This document shows, piece after piece, positions 10,228 to 24,300 of a stretch of DNA of 64,000 nucleotides (position 1 is the first letter of the stretch; each line of letters starts with the position of its first letter). A model generated the notes under the pieces. That model saw only the letters and a list, made by a program, of their open reading frames with translations, did no database searches and was not told the origin of the DNA. The DNA comes from Acridotheres tristis (Eukaryota > Chordata > Aves > Passeriformes > Sturnidae): NCBI GenBank assembly GCA_037013685.1, contig CM072898.1:1550001-1614000 (forward strand), written 5' to 3'. The position numbers were made by a program, and so were the translations under genes.

Positions 10228-13200
10228 ATATCCACACCCAGGACTGCCAGGTCACTCCAGAGCAGTGCCAGGCAAGGTCCGGGATACAATTTTCCTGTTT
10301 CCAGGTTTGTCAACAAGCAGGTGGCACCAGGTGCAGTGGCCTGGCTGGTCAAAGGAGCCATGCCCATCTCACAGTTCCTGCTGTAGCTGGGAGCAGCAAA
10401 CCAAAGGAGGGAGATTCAGTTTTCCCTCAAGTTGTCACCAAGGTGTGCTGCCCTAGGGCTGGATGACTCCTTGGTCACACTGGTTTCCTTCCTGTGCTCT
10501 TTGCTGGCTGCTAGTGCTGGGCTGATTTTTCAGGGAGGCACAGAGAGCTCAGGCATCTGAGAAAAGGCACGGTGTGCATCCTGCACAGTTCAGTGTGGGG
10601 CACAGGAACTGAAGGGGGCTTTGTTTCTGGCATTTTACACAGAGTGAAGGGGCTCAGTCTGAGGTGGGAGCTCAGCATGGCCTAGAGGAGATCAGCTCTG
10701 GTTTCCTGCAGTTACAAACTGCAGAGCACCTCATCTGAAGAGGAAAATACAGCCTCATTCCAAGAGGAACTCTCCATCTCCTGAGCAGGCAGGTGGTGTC
10801 AGTCCCAGAGGTGTCACAGGAGGGCTTCCTTTGGATTCGAGCCCTTGGAATGCTGAGGGTCATCAGGGGCAGTGGACTCCATGGCTGGTACACTCCTAAC
10901 TGTTCAGGAAACCAGACACTGATCATCAATATCCTGGAAATGAGGAAAGGAGAATACAGAAATAATGTAGGAAATAGCATTTTAGATGGATAACACTCAA
11001 TCTGCCCTGAATGGTTGTTGTGGCTTGGTAGCACCCTATGCTCCAGCTTCAAACTCAGATGAACTTATCCAGAAGCCCTTCCTAATTTTGCATTTTAATC
11101 CTGCCTTTCATGGAAACAGATATGAGATCTTAATCAAGGACAATCAAGGAAGTTCTGCACAGATACCAGTTGGCTATATAAGAGAAAAACAGGTCACTGC
11201 TCTCTTCTCTGGGTGGAAATAATTTTCTTCATCTGTGCTGCAGCAGTAACAGTCCTTGGCCTTTCCACCCTGGTGAGTAAGGGCCTGGAGAAACTAGTGA
11301 GCAATATTTATAAATGGATCTTGTAGGTCACTGACAACAGCAGGGGGGAAAAAAAACATGTTAGCAATCTGTTCGTAATTCTATTTTAAGATGCCATGAC
11401 TTCTTTAAAAGCAGGTACAAGAACTTGGGCCTTCAAGGCCAGAGGCAAAGGTCAGCATGCAGGATACATTGGAGGCTGTTTTCCTTAGACTCGTGTGATA
11501 CAGATGCTGAAAAGTGCTGTGGTGCAGGTTCAGATGAGGCCCCGTTCCAGACTCCTGCCATTGCTCCTTTTTCATATTTTAGTGTTATTTTCTCAGTCTG
11601 GTCCTATTGTTACCTCCACTTGATAGTCCACAACGCTGTGAGACAAGAGGTGTCTTTTCCTGAATGTGGATGATGTTATTTCCTTCCTTGGTCAGCCTCC
11701 TGTGTCGTCTGCACTCGCCCTTAAATAAATTTCATTAAGTCTGTCAAACACAATTTACTGTTTACGTAGACTTGTTTTTAACAGCTTATATATCTTAGTT
11801 TTGTGATTTCATCTCTTATTCATGTGTCAATCTACCAAGCTACAGGAGACAAATTTCTCTTTCCCTCCTGCTTGCTTAGTAATTCATTTATCTTCTGCAG
11901 TCCCTCTCTGCAGGTGGATACCACCACTGGAAACCCTTGACATTATGCCCCCAGTTTCTCCTAAACACACTTGAGCTGTTTTTCCACCCAGTTATCACTG
12001 CATGTGCTTGAGCCTGTAGTACAGGAAAAAAGCTTGCTAATGGAATTATTAAACAGATAAACTCCATAAAGAGTTTTTATTATTAAAATGTGCTTTTCAA
12101 TTAAAATAGAGTATATAAATGGATAATTAGAATGGTGTAGTTTTGGGACATTGAGCACAATCTAGATTGAGGTGCAAGAGAAAAGAAGGTCCGGGGCAAG
12201 ACTTATACCCTTCAGTTATTTCCTGCATTACAGGTGGCAAGACAGGAACAAGGACAAGAAAATAATTTACTGTCTAGATGCACTGAAGTTGCAGGTGACT
12301 ACCAAATGCAGAGGCAAGTGCTCAGCAGCAACATGGAGATATTGGAGATTTTGTTTTGGGACAAGGTGACAGAGAGCTTCCGTGGCACATTGTCAGATTA
12401 ACAAAACTTCTTCTCCTCAAACTGTGCTTTGGCATGGACACCAGCTCTAAGCAAGGTAGCAAAAACAGCATCAGTGAGAATGCATGGAGCAGCCTTAACA
12501 TAAAGCTGGCAGGAAGGCAGGGCTGTAACAGGCAATTCTCTGAATAACATGTCTGCGGGTTTATTTTGGTTTGCTTGCTTGGGATTTTAAATAAATGTAT
12601 AAGCATATATCTAAATAGTCCTCAGCTTTTAGGGAATGAAGTGGGAAGCCAGTTTCTTTTGGTTTGGAGTCTGGACATTGGGAAGCTCAGGATAAACAGG
12701 CAAATCATGCAGACCAGTGAAATGTTCACTGTGAAGAACACTCTTATTTCATAGATGTAGAGATTTTAAAGTCAAAATGCACCATTCTGATGATGAGTCT
12801 GGTGGTGCCCTATATCCTTGCAGGTGCAGATTAATCAGGGAAGGTAAGGGAATATAATTTGCCAAATTAGCAAAGTGTCCTGTGAATATCCTGCCCAACC
12901 TTGGACATGCCTTGTAGATAGCAGAGACAAATATTTAACTTACCCACTTCTCTCTGGAAGATGCACAGAGAGCAAAGCTGCTCAGTGTAGTGTTTGTGTG
13001 GGACTTCTACCTGGAACTGCAGTTGTGGTGGGATCTTAATACCACCAATCACTAGGGAAGGGAACAACATGAGCTTTTTCCACCCTTGCCAGCCTCTCTG
13101 GCCAAGAAAATCCCAGGAGCTCCACCGGTCTTGCACTCCATCCGTGCATTTCCTAGAGACTCTTTTAGTATGGGATTTCCAGAGCAAGGTGTTCAACTGT

Positions 13201-14663
13201 TTTTAATTACTTAAAACTGCAAGAAAAATACTGCAATAGTCTTTTACAGAATACCAAGCCTACAAGAATACACCCTTACCTGCACACACATGAGCTACAG
13301 TCTTTAATATCTGATATTTTATAAGCAGAGATTTAGAAGCAACAGCTGAAAATGAAGATACTGCTGTGTCATTCCAACATTGCTAAAAGAACTCTTACAA
13401 TGTCTATATGACTCATGTCTCAGGTGATGTCATGTGATGTCTGGAAACAGATTTTGAAGCAGAAGCAAAATAATGACTTTTAGTGTTGCACTGATTCCAC
13501 TTCATTTAAAGAAATATGCATAATGCTAACTTCCTGTGCCCCCACAACTTTATTAAATCAGAAAGTAGATATGAAGGGCAGAGAAGTGATGATCAGAGAC
13601 CTGCAAGAGAAGTCCCTGCCATGTGACTCCATGGATTCCATATGATTCAAGCAGTGTCTGTAATTCATGTTAATATTTCTCAAATTGCAAATACAATTTA
13701 CATGTCTAAAAAATCTCTTCCAAAGCTAGTGGACAAAAAAGGGATCCAAACCAAGCCATAAATTCTTTTTATTTGCCAATATGAATAAATGAAGGAAGGA
13801 GCAGTGTACTGCTTCCCTTTGAATCTCAGACTGGGATTGATCTTCCAAACAAAGAAACTTTTGGATTAGCAAAAGTAACAACCCCAAATCTGTTAGGCCA
13901 ATGTGCCTAATCCTGCTCCCAGCACCCAGAGTTGGGAATGCAGAGCTCAGCTTCTTCCAGTCCTGATTTTGAAACTCTTCAGGACTGGGCTTTTGGAGTG
14001 CTTGGCACTATTTATATTCAGGAATGAATCATCCCATTTAATTCTCACTGCAATTGTCTGTGAGGAAATGTGGTCACAGTCCTCTTGTTGACCTTCCCCT
14101 CTTTGGTCCGTGCTGTCAGTGGTTTAGCAGCTGAGGCTGATGGGGATGGTTTGAGTGCCAGCCTCCCTCCCCCTGGGCAGTTCACAGCAGCCTGGTGAGC
14201 CCCAGACGAGTTTTAACTCACAGCACTTGCTCCCACACATGGTTCTTTCATTCACAACGGCAGGAGTAGATTCCCCATCTGCTGTCACAGCTAGATGTGA
14301 TTCAGAGCCTGGAAAAAAGCATTCCTGCCCAACTTCCTTGGAGGGTTTTTAAGGTAAGCTTGTTGGTAATGTCACTGTGTGTGAATCCCTGAGGAGAAGC
14401 AGCTCCAGAGCAGGGCATGGCTGGAGGTGCTGGAGGAGCAGCCTGGTCCTCACACACAGCCTGGCACTTCTCACAATTCCTCCCAGGCTCACCGGGCTGC
14501 AAAGCAGCTTTTGGGGAGGAGAAGTCACACTGAAGGCTGGATGTTTGTGACACTCAGTGTAATGTGGATTATGTGGCTGCCACCACCTTGACTCACAGAG
14601 CAGAGATATCTCCAAGGTGCAGCTGTCCCAGCCAGGCTCGAAACAGGGGGAATTTCTGCTAAG
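10228..14663. other. Non-coding, no gene recognised
   Basis: Intergenic sequence. The one promoter-like pattern is a TATATAAG at 11175-11182 with a consensus splice donor CTG|GTGAGT at 11273, listed separately. Open frames up to 126 codons on both strands show no family resemblance. Confidence 0.45.
11175..11278 (+). promoter_or_regulatory. Possible TATA promoter with short exon and donor
   Basis: TATATAAG at 11175 is followed about 95 bp later by CTG|GTGAGTAAG, a near-perfect splice donor. This is the spacing of a short first exon of an RNA-polymerase-II transcript, or of a decayed LTR driving a non-coding RNA. Both motifs occur by chance in AT-rich DNA, so this is only a candidate. Confidence 0.15.
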
Positions 14664-14667
14664 GCCC

Positions 14668-15161
14668 TCTCAGGAAAATTATTCCACAAACACCAGAGGT
14701 TGATGTCCAAAAAGGAGGCAGAGGAATCCTTTTACTTCTTTGGAATAAAGGGAGAGGCCAGGGGGCATTCCCTTGGGGTCTCTCAAATTTTTAGAGGACG
14801 CAGCCTCCTTTTTATCCCAATTTCCCATCCACATTTCCCTCTCTCTTTCCCCATGGGCTGAGGTACTTGAGAGGCACAGACTTCCCAGAACACCTGACAC
14901 CTAAGATTCCCCTCTAATGTACAACCCTCCCTTTTAATTTTTAATTCTTATGGATTTCATGTTTTTTCCCCATTGCTTCTTTCATCTTTTGATATTCAAT
15001 TTCATTTACCAGCAACCCTACAGTTTGTTTGTAAAGGCAGATAACTTTTTCCATTCACCAATCAGTGGAATCCTTCCAATTGTTTCTTTTATCTCTCAGT
15101 GCTGGTTTGATCCACCAGCAGACCCACAGCTCGTTTGTAAAGACAAATCCCTCATTCCTCA
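14668..15161 (-). mobile_element. Solo LTR, 497-bp family, copy C
   Basis: Reverse-complement copy of the LTRs at 9202 and 46756. It contains the reverse complements of their GTGTTTGTGGAATAA end block, the TATA-like GATAAAAAGGAGG near 14806-14816 and the shared 5' block 'gaggaatgagggatttg'. The flanks are GCCC and GCCT, a 4-bp duplication with one mismatch. The terminal TG of the plus strand reads TC, and the poly(A) signal found in the other two copies is changed to AAAGAAG here, so the copy is probably older and cannot use that signal. No internal retroviral genes are attached. Confidence 0.85.
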
Positions 15162-15165
15162 GCCT

Positions 15166-18100
15166 TGAAACCAGCAAGAGCTGTTCAGCTTTTCCTTGTG
15201 TGAATTCCTACTGGTTCTCAGGATATAAAATTGTGGCATTAAGGGACTCTTTCTCAATTTGGTTATGAAACAGCAAACTTAATTTTGAAACAAAGGAAAG
15301 GGCTACCAAAGAATTTTTGTTTTGTGTGGAAGAAAATTCTTTTTGTCACATGGCTGTAGTAGGTTACAGTACATTTTCTCTGTTGTAATCAGGAATAGAT
15401 TTTTGCAGGAATAAACAACCCCACCAAAGGTTTCTAATAATCCCTGCAGTACCCACAGTGCCTGAGAATGCTCTCCACCGATCTGAGTGTGCAGGTAGCC
15501 TGCCTTTCCAGGAATAAATAACCCAAAAAGGAAGAATTTTATGGAGTAAGGATCTCAAATTAGCCAAGCATGGTCTATCAATTTTGATAATTTCATCTAA
15601 GGATCAAAATTAGATGCCAGAAACCTCTATCTTCATGTTGCCCTCAAAAATAAGAGAATCATAGGAGTTTCCCATGTGCACTCTCTCATCATGTTCTTGG
15701 CCATTGTTCTTTAGTTTGATTTTTTAAAATGTCCTAGCTCTTGAAATAATTTTGCAGTCTGTATATTGGAGTGTTGGAAGCTGGACGATTGTGTGTAATA
15801 CATCCTTTAAAACAATCTTGTAATTTGAGTGCCTGCATTTGAAATAGCTTTTACAATTCTTGAAATTTTTGGCACTGGAGAATGACTGTAAAAGGCTACA
15901 ACAGCTCCACCACAGCAGAGCTGTGCTGGGTTGGAGGGATGCCCACCTCTTTTACCTGGAATTTAGATGTCCGGAATATTTGAAATGGTGGAAGATGCAA
16001 ATAACTGTCTCAGATGGGAGGAATTTGAATTAAGGAGCTTGAAAAGGAAGAATCTGCACTAAGCAGTCCAGGAAAAGAAACATCAATGCTAACAAACTTT
16101 AAGTCTGAGATAGAATACAGATGTGGTAAGCTTCATGAAAAGGTGTACTGCTGGATTGGCAGAAAAGAAAAATCTAGATCTCTTTAACTTCCTTTGTATG
16201 GTATTCCCTTGTATTCAGTTCCTATTAATCAGTGATTTATCCACTCTGAAAAGAATCCATGCTGTTGTGTTAATGTTGTTTGGGCACACATTACCAAGGT
16301 AAATAGAAAGGAATTTGAGTTATAGCCTATGCTCTGAAAGAAAGCAAGCTTTAGCTGATTGGTGCCTGTGTGCTTGCTGGCAGGGTGCCAAAGCATCAGC
16401 CTTAGATACTGCCTCAGTTCTATCCAGAATTCCAGATTTGTGCTTTTACAACATGGGCAACCTTTTCACTCTTACCCTGGGTGCTCTTTCAACCATTGCT
16501 GTGTCCACTTGAGGTTGTGTATAAAAGAGGAAATATAAAAAAGAAAATGTGCTATGCTATCAAAAACCAGTGGCCTTTAAAGCTGACCATGAGTATGATA
16601 AATGTTTTCAGAGCATCAACATCTTTTTTATCTTATTTCCTCAACTGGCATCATCCAGGTGCTAGTGGAACAGCTCAGTCTCTTGAGTGGATTTGACAAA
16701 CTCCCCACCATCATTAAGGAAACAGTCCACAAGTCCTTTTGAACAAAATTGTTTCCCCAATAGCTTGCCTTATTGATTCTGGCTATTATAATCATTGGAT
16801 AGCAAGGTGTGCAAATAAGGGTCTGAGGAAGAGTAAATAATACATTGATGATCTCAGCTACAGCATGAATAAAATCCTCACATTACAGTTCTTGCCAGAA
16901 CAGCCTTTACTGCCAAATCCAAAACATTCTTCATAATTTTATTTCTCAGCCTCTTGATAGAAAGCTGAAACTTTCCAAGAGTTTATAGAATAGATACATA
17001 GCTCTGACTAGAAATATTAAGGAGCATGCAGCAGTGCTGGTGTTGATTAACCTGCCCATAGCCCACGTTGTTATGCATGGAACAGGAGTAACAACTTCTG
17101 CTCCAGCTGTCCCCTGTAGCTGGCTGGGCTGTAACGACCCCGTGTTACATTTTTAGCATCACTGCTCAAGACACCCACATGTCACAGCTCGAGGTTTCAC
17201 TGCAGCTGGGAATCTCCTTTTCCTGCCTTTGGCCAGGGCACAGCTCCAGAGCATCCTGTGGAGTTGTGCATCGCCCTCCCTGCTCAGCTGTGTGTGAGCA
17301 GCAAATGGAGCCTCTGGAGGGTTTGGCACGTGGCCCCTGTGGTAATTAAGATAGGACAAAATCGTTAACAAGAAGAGGCATTTTCATCACAATAACTCCA
17401 AGAATTCAAAAGACTGACATTGGATGATGTTTCTCTCCTTCCAGAGGAAATAACCTGAAATTCACCAGTTGAGTGCAGTAGGTAGGGCTATTCTCAGTCC
17501 CCAAAAGAGAAAAATGAGCAGAATACAGAGAAGAGTCAAGGTTATGGTCCTGTTTTCTCCTTGGGCCCTTCTTCTTCAATTCTGCATTCTGTTTATGCTT
17601 TTAATATTTTTTGCATTTTTTTCAGATATCACAGTTAAGCATTAAAATCTCCATATTAAATACTTTAATTCCCTCTACCTAGCCTGTGTCCTCCTCAGAT
17701 AAATATTATTTTGAAGGTGAACAAAAAACAGTAAAGCAATTGGATGAGTATCTCCCAGCTAAGAAAACAAATGAAGGATCCAGATCAGAAGCAGTAAGGA
17801 CAATTTCTCTCAACACCTCAATAGTCTGATGGACACTTAAATTCCAGTTGTCTTGGATGTGGTGATTTACCTTCAAACGTGCCTGGCTTGGCATCACAGT
17901 AAACAGCAAACTTGTAGAGAGAGAATCATTTTGGTTTACCAAACACTGAAATAAAGTCAGCATTGTCTCAGAGATGGTAAATGGGGTTATGGTAATAAAA
18001 TCTCGCTCTTTAAGGGCTGCTCTGTAAACACAGCCCATACAAACTCATGCATGCTCTGAAGCATTACCCTGTGCTGAAGGACTCTGGGGTTACCTGTAAT

Positions 18101-18188
18101 CATCTCTGGCTTTGTGTGATTTATGGAAAAGTAAAAAAAACAATTACTGTTTATCCCAGTTAGTTTAACCTCAGTTTTTAATGGCAGT
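15166..18188. other. Non-coding, no feature recognised
   Basis: AT-rich intergenic sequence with no recognised exon, RNA gene or repeat. Confidence 0.5.
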
Positions 18189-18272
18189 TTCACAGGATGG
18201 TTTGGCTTGGAAGGGACCTTAAAGGTTATCTAATTCCAACTCCTCTGCCATGGGCTGGGAACCTTATCCCAG
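18189..18272 (-). mobile_element. CR1 LINE 3'-end fragment
   Basis: The plus strand reads 'caggatggtttggcttggaa', then 'gggaccttaaaggttatct' and 'aattccaactcctctgccat', which is the reverse complement of the CR1 3' terminus. Only about 80 bp of the element remain. Confidence 0.85.
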
Positions 18273-21140
18273 TTTTAATAGCAATTACATGAACACTCGT
18301 GCTCCTGTGTGCCGCCTTTTCAAATAATCTCTGCAATCTCCAGTGATGGCTACAGAGAATTCAGGAGGACAGGCAGCGTGGTGCTGGGGATCTCTGTGAG
18401 ACCTCAGCTCATCCTTCCCTGCCGTTGCCACTCTCCACCTGTCATCAGCAATTCCCCTCTGGAGCTGTCAGTGGCAGGAAGAGCTGAATGCTTTTCCCCT
18501 TTGGAACTTTTCCTACAGAAATGTGACTGATGTGTTGACCAGAGAGAGAAAACTGACTGTCTCTTTCTTAGGAAGTTAGGAATTTACCCTTCAAATTCTA
18601 CACTTCAGAAATCTGAGCAAGCTCATTGAAATGAGAGTAATTAAGCACTCTGGAGAGTAAGACTAATTTAATTTAGTTTAGTTTAGGAGAGTGCTATGGA
18701 TTTCTTCCTCAGACTTTGGGATCTAACTATCTAAACTCCATTCAGGATTTTGCTTGATTCAAACCCAGAATTTTGTGGACCACTGGTATGTTATTTATAA
18801 GTGTGCTGGTGTGGTTTTTTTTAAAAAGCACTTCAATCTTTTCTCTTTGTTTCTAGGCTTTCAGGCTCTGGCCACACATTTCCCACTGGGAATATATTAA
18901 GGCCCTTTGGACTCCTGTTTCCAGGCTTGCAGTGTATGAAAATACAATTTGATGGAGAGCTGCAGCAGGGCTTTCCCCTCATCCTTGTTTGGGGTGGAAC
19001 TGAGGGCTGGTCCTTTCCTGCTCCCCAGATTATGCCCATGCTGTGAGAGAGACACCCAAGGGAGGAAGGCAGCCAGGAGTGGAATCTGAACAGAGAGATT
19101 AAGGTCTGGAGAAACCCATGGAACACAGGTAACTCTCATTTTTAAGGCGTTTGAAAAGTACTGGCTCCTGAGGCAGTGGAACCACTGGATAAAAATGGTT
19201 TTTTGTAATTAAACCCATGTCCCTTGGATATAATCTTGCTATATTCTTGTTTTGCTGCAGAGTATTTTCTGGAATCTGCTGGGATTCAATAGGTTGTGTT
19301 ACATGCTAAGGACAAAATGCCTTTTTAGTTGGCAGCACCAAACTCTGTACTTTTGTCATCTGCAAATCGGATAAAACACTATTTTAACTTTTCAGATTCA
19401 CATAAACCATTTGAAAGCTCAGTTCTGAATTAACACCTTGTGTTATGAACAGTTTGTACTAAAATTGATACCTAATAGTTGCTAGCCTGTACTTATTAAG
19501 TTATTGACTGAGAACGTGCTGGGTACCTGGGTGTGAATATTCTCTTTTACCTTATGCCACTTTTGTCAGGAGCTAAAATTTCCTTGAAGGTGACATGCAG
19601 GGACTAAAGACAGCCTGTTCCAGCTGAGCTCACTGGCAGGATGTCATCACTTACCTGTCTGGCTGCTCAGGAGCATTAGCACTTGCAGTGATGACACCAA
19701 AAATCCCAGGTTTTACTCTTTCACTGACGTCAGCAGCAAGGCAAGGCTGGTTTACACAGAAATAAACCAATAAGGATGTACTGCACGACACAATTACTAA
19801 AAGATAATCTCTTTTTTTCACTGCCTTTATTAGTGACTCATGTGGTCCCAGGACAGCACAGACACTGTGGTTTAATGACTTCTGTCATTGCCACTTAAAC
19901 TTGAAGGAAAATGAATCTCCAGGGCTCAGTTCTTACCCCTCAGCCAGCAGGATTCCAGTGGGGCAGAGGTGACACCAGAGTGTAAGGCCAGGCATTCACA
20001 GCCCCATCTACTCATGGGGTCACCGTAGAAATAATTCACGTGATTTTAACAAGTGCCCCTTTGTTTACTTCTTCTGCAGCATCACTTGCCACTTCAATTA
20101 CAGCCAAATTGCCGATTAAGGTAGAGGAAGAACAAAACATTAATTTCCAGGAGCTTAAGGCTATATTTTAGGAAGGAGATAATTTAATTTTAATTTTAGA
20201 AAAATAAATATTTGTATCTCCCTTTTTCCTTTTGTAGCTCTATATCACATTTTGCTCTTTTCCAAGCAGGAAAAGAGGGAACAGTCTGGGTTTTATAGAA
20301 AAGTGGAGTTACTGGAAACTAGATTACAACAAACAGAAGGATTTTTGTTTTGTTGTGTTGTTTTTATTTTAATACTGTCTCAGCTGCACGGAGGGGACTC
20401 ATGGCTAGCTGTGACTGCAGCAGACTCGTAGTGACACAAAGGCATTTTGTAAGGGCTGTTGGTAAATTAGAATTCCAGCCTGGAGCTTCACCCAGTCCTT
20501 ATCTCTGCACTGTAAGGATCCCTTCAGCTCTGGTGTTCCACTCACCCTGGCCGAGCAGAAACACCAGAGCAGTAAATTGTGTGGAATGGGGCTTTGCTCC
20601 TTTCTGCTCTGCCTTTGCAGAGTGTCAGTGTCACAGTGTCCCGACTGAGGAGCAGATTCCCATGTCACAACTAATTAGTGAAAATGTTACTGTCATAGTA
20701 AGAGCAGGGAGGTATTTCAGTCCATATTTAATTGCAGAAGAATGGACAGGGAAAGTTTGAACTCTGCCTGCTCTTTTTGGCTACTCTCCATTTGCTTTGG
20801 GTTTGTGTAGATCCTCATCTCAGGGAGAAAACCACAGGGTAAAAACCACAGTGATAAACCTGGTTTAGAATTTGTTTCTCAGATATTCCTCGTGAGGCAA
20901 CAGACATGGAAATATCCTTTTTAAAACACAGGACAGGTTAAAAAAACCTCTAGGGCTTTGATTTCACACCCACATATCTGTGGCCTTTATTGTAAGTAAT
21001 TGTATGTGAGCTAAATAGGAGGTAGAAATTATTAAAGGTTAGTTCTAGGAGAGGTGAGTTTAATACACACCCTGGGTGAGGGCAGAGTGGTGACCCTGGT
21101 TAATATATTTTACAGTAAGACTAAAGTGCCTTTTATTCAG
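18273..21140. other. Non-coding, no feature recognised
   Basis: No recognisable exon or transposon. An open frame of 136 codons at 20350-20760 has no family resemblance that I can see. Confidence 0.45.
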
Positions 21141-21345
21141 TTTTTTGGGGAGTTTTTTTGTGGTTTTTTTTTTTTTTTTTTTTTTTGTGGGGGGGTAGGT
21201 TTGGTTTGGGGTTTTGGTTTTTGGTTTTTTTGGTTGTTTGTTTTTGGATTTTTGGGGGGGTGGGGTTTTTTTTTGTTGGTTGGTGTTTTTTGTTTTGTTT
21301 TTGGGTTTTTTTGTTTTTTTATTGTTGGGTTTGGTTTTTTTTCTC
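21141..21345. repeat. G/T-only low-complexity tract
   Basis: About 200 bp almost wholly T and G on the plus strand, with T runs up to about 20 and G runs of 7. It contains several GGGG blocks separated by T runs. It reads open in several frames only because stop codons need A. Assembly accuracy in such tracts is often poor. Confidence 0.9.
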
Positions 21346-24300
21346 CTCAGAAGGTCTTGTGTTCTTTGCCCTACACACATTTATAACAGTGAAATCAAGG
21401 CCCAAAAGGGTCATTGAGGCATTGTTACCTTAAATCTTCAGAAAATAAGATGTTCAAGTTTAGAGGCCAGACTGAACTGCTTCTAAATAACGCTTATTAG
21501 ATTTTATGCTACAATAAGGCAGGAGTGCTCCACAAGATCAGTCCACAGGCTGGTGAATATCTGGGAATAATAACTTAGTTTGTCAGATGCCACCATATTC
21601 AGACAGTTTAGTACTAATAACACCTCCCTATGGTACCACAGTAAGAGCAAACTATGGGCAGAGCTGACTGAATAAAATTACAATTTAAAAAAATTATCAT
21701 GCAGGTATTTCTATTGGTTTTTCATGCATCCACTGTTAGAAATAGCATTTCTAGTTCCACAGTTTGTATTAGGAGCTGCCTCTATTCTAGTGTTTATTAG
21801 CTGAATTAGTCTAATGTCTGAGCTGAAAACACAGTGAAATTCTGTTTTCAATTCCAAGAGAAACCCAGACTTTACAAAACACACAGTTACTCTGGATTGG
21901 GGTTTTTAATGGCACTTTGTATTGTTTTCAAACTGGAATTTACTATCTAGCCCAAAGGTTTAAATGTAGAAATTAGTTTAAACTGGTAAATCTCTTCTGC
22001 TAGACACTTTGACCTGGGAATTATCCCATCTAAAAATACCAAGTTTGCAATGCAAGTGCAAGTTTCAGCTTTTAATGTACCATAACACATGTTCTCTGAG
22101 TCTTTTTAAGGATCAAGTATACAAACAGAGACTGTGGCTTTAGTCATAATCGCTTAATGTGAACAAATTTTCAGCCATTGCTTCACGAGCTTCAAATTCT
22201 TTTGTCTGTGGTTAAAACCCTGAGGTGCCTTTGCAGACCTGGTGTCACAGGGCCTGTCTGGGGTAATTTCCTCCTGTGAAGGTTCTGCCATCAGAAGGGT
22301 GAACGAGGTTGGATATCAGCTTTACCTGCTGTGCTCCTGCTCGGTGGCTCAGGAATGAGTCCCTGTCCCACACTGTGCCAGTGCCATCGGATTTCCAGCT
22401 CTGAACTCATCTCTGGGGCACAGCATCCGACCACAACCAGCCTGACTCTTTTCCCAGGGCAATTAATGCAGATTTTATCGCTGGCTTTAGTGGGAGCAAG
22501 GTCAGGCCTGCCCTCACCCTGTGTCACAGCTGTCTGTGGGGACAAGTGCCTAAGCTGGCCAGTGGGTGAGCCCTGGGGGCCAGTGCAGGGTGAGCCCTGG
22601 GGGTGTCAGCACTCCTGCCACAGCTGCTGGCACAGCAAACTTTCCACTCTGCTGTGTTAATCTGGCCCCTCCGAGATCAAACACTGCACCTTCTATAATA
22701 AGCCTGACAACATCTTAGCGGGTCAGATATTTATTAGAGGTGCTTGGAGCCACTGCTCTGCTTTGAGCTGTGTTTATCTTGGCCTTGAGCCCTCACAGGC
22801 TCTTCCAAAAACAGCTGAGAAATACTGAGATTGTGAGAAAGAGCTGTCAATCCTGCTGAGGCTGCTCTCAGTTTTCAGAGCATTATTCGAACCTGAGCAG
22901 GCCATGTCTTCAGAAACCCATGGAAAGGAGACCTTGTCAAACCTGGGTGTGCAGGATAAAACTCTGACCTGCAGCAAAAGCCTCAAGACACACTGGGTTA
23001 CTTTGTCCAGTACACACAAATGTGTAGATATCCAAGTTAGTATGCCCACTGCTCATGCTGTTAAAATCTTCTGAAAACTAGTGGCCTTTATTACAGTTTT
23101 AACTCCCACAGACAGCATAGAAATGTGAATTTCTTGAAACACAGCAGTTTTTTTTAAAACAAACAGTAATTTTTCCCTCTTCTCCCCTTCACAATTTGTG
23201 TGTAAATATGTCTCAGTGTGGATGTTGGACTTAGAAAAATGTCATGCTCTGGGAGCCTTCTCTCTGATGTTTTTAACATCCAGAGAAGATTATCCATGGT
23301 CCAACTCACCCAGTCACTAGTGGGTGCCCAATCTGTACAAACAGATTTTGACTGTATAACAGATACAGGCCCATGCAAGAACAGGTAAATCTTCCTGCAC
23401 ACCTGCATAGATGGTTCACACACACCCCCCAAAGCAGCAAATTCATGGACTAGTCATGGAATGTACTCAAAGACATGCTTAAAGGTGCAAAAGCAGAGCT
23501 GTGGATGTATTTCCAGCCCCTCCAGTCCCAGACTGTGCTCTGTACAATCACAGGCAGGGCAACTCCCCATGCATTGGCCAACAGGAGTGTGCCTATTAAC
23601 TCATTAAAATATTGTCGTTCATGGTTGATAAATATATTACAAATCTAAGTCCCCATGTCTTTCCCAGTTTACTAGGCTGTTCAACAGTGTGTCTGGGCTT
23701 GTTCATGTACAGAACAGATAGGAGACAGGCCCATGGCTGTGATGACAATCACTGTGGGAGATGCTTCTGAGAAGCCTTTGCAGCAGGGAACATCTCCCAG
23801 TTGTTCACACATGCTGTACCAGCACTCAGCAGGCACTGCAGGCCAGGAATTCACCAACGGAATAGAGCAGCCCTTGGTGAGAATGGGGGAGAGCTGTTCA
23901 CCTCCAGCTCGGTAAGGAAAATGTTACAAGAGCTGCTGAGAATTGGCAAGGAAACACAAGTGAACTGCTTGACCCAAAGGAAATATTTTTTTGCAGAAGC
24001 AGAGGTTCTTTTACTGTCCTGTCTAGCACAGGGTTTGTGGTGTTGTAAGTTCGACAAAAAGGAATCTTCCCTTCTGGTCCAATATCTGATTTCAACAGTC
24101 AGGATAACAAAGTTTGAGAGATCTGTTTGGTCAGTGCAGGGTTAATTGTGCAATTGCCTGTAATTGTAGAATTGTCTGTATATGTGGATATTCCAGGTAA
24201 AAAGGATTTGTCTGCCAGGCTGGTCACTTCAGTGAGTGCCACTGGTATGTGGAAGGTTCCTGTAGAAGTGCCTGTGGCACTGGAGCTGCAGCAGTGCTGT

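Noticed and set aside
21054..21433. Open frames of 90-110 codons rich in F, G, L, V and W
   Set aside because: They come from a G/T-only low-complexity tract and are mirrored by a Lys/Pro-rich frame on the other strand.
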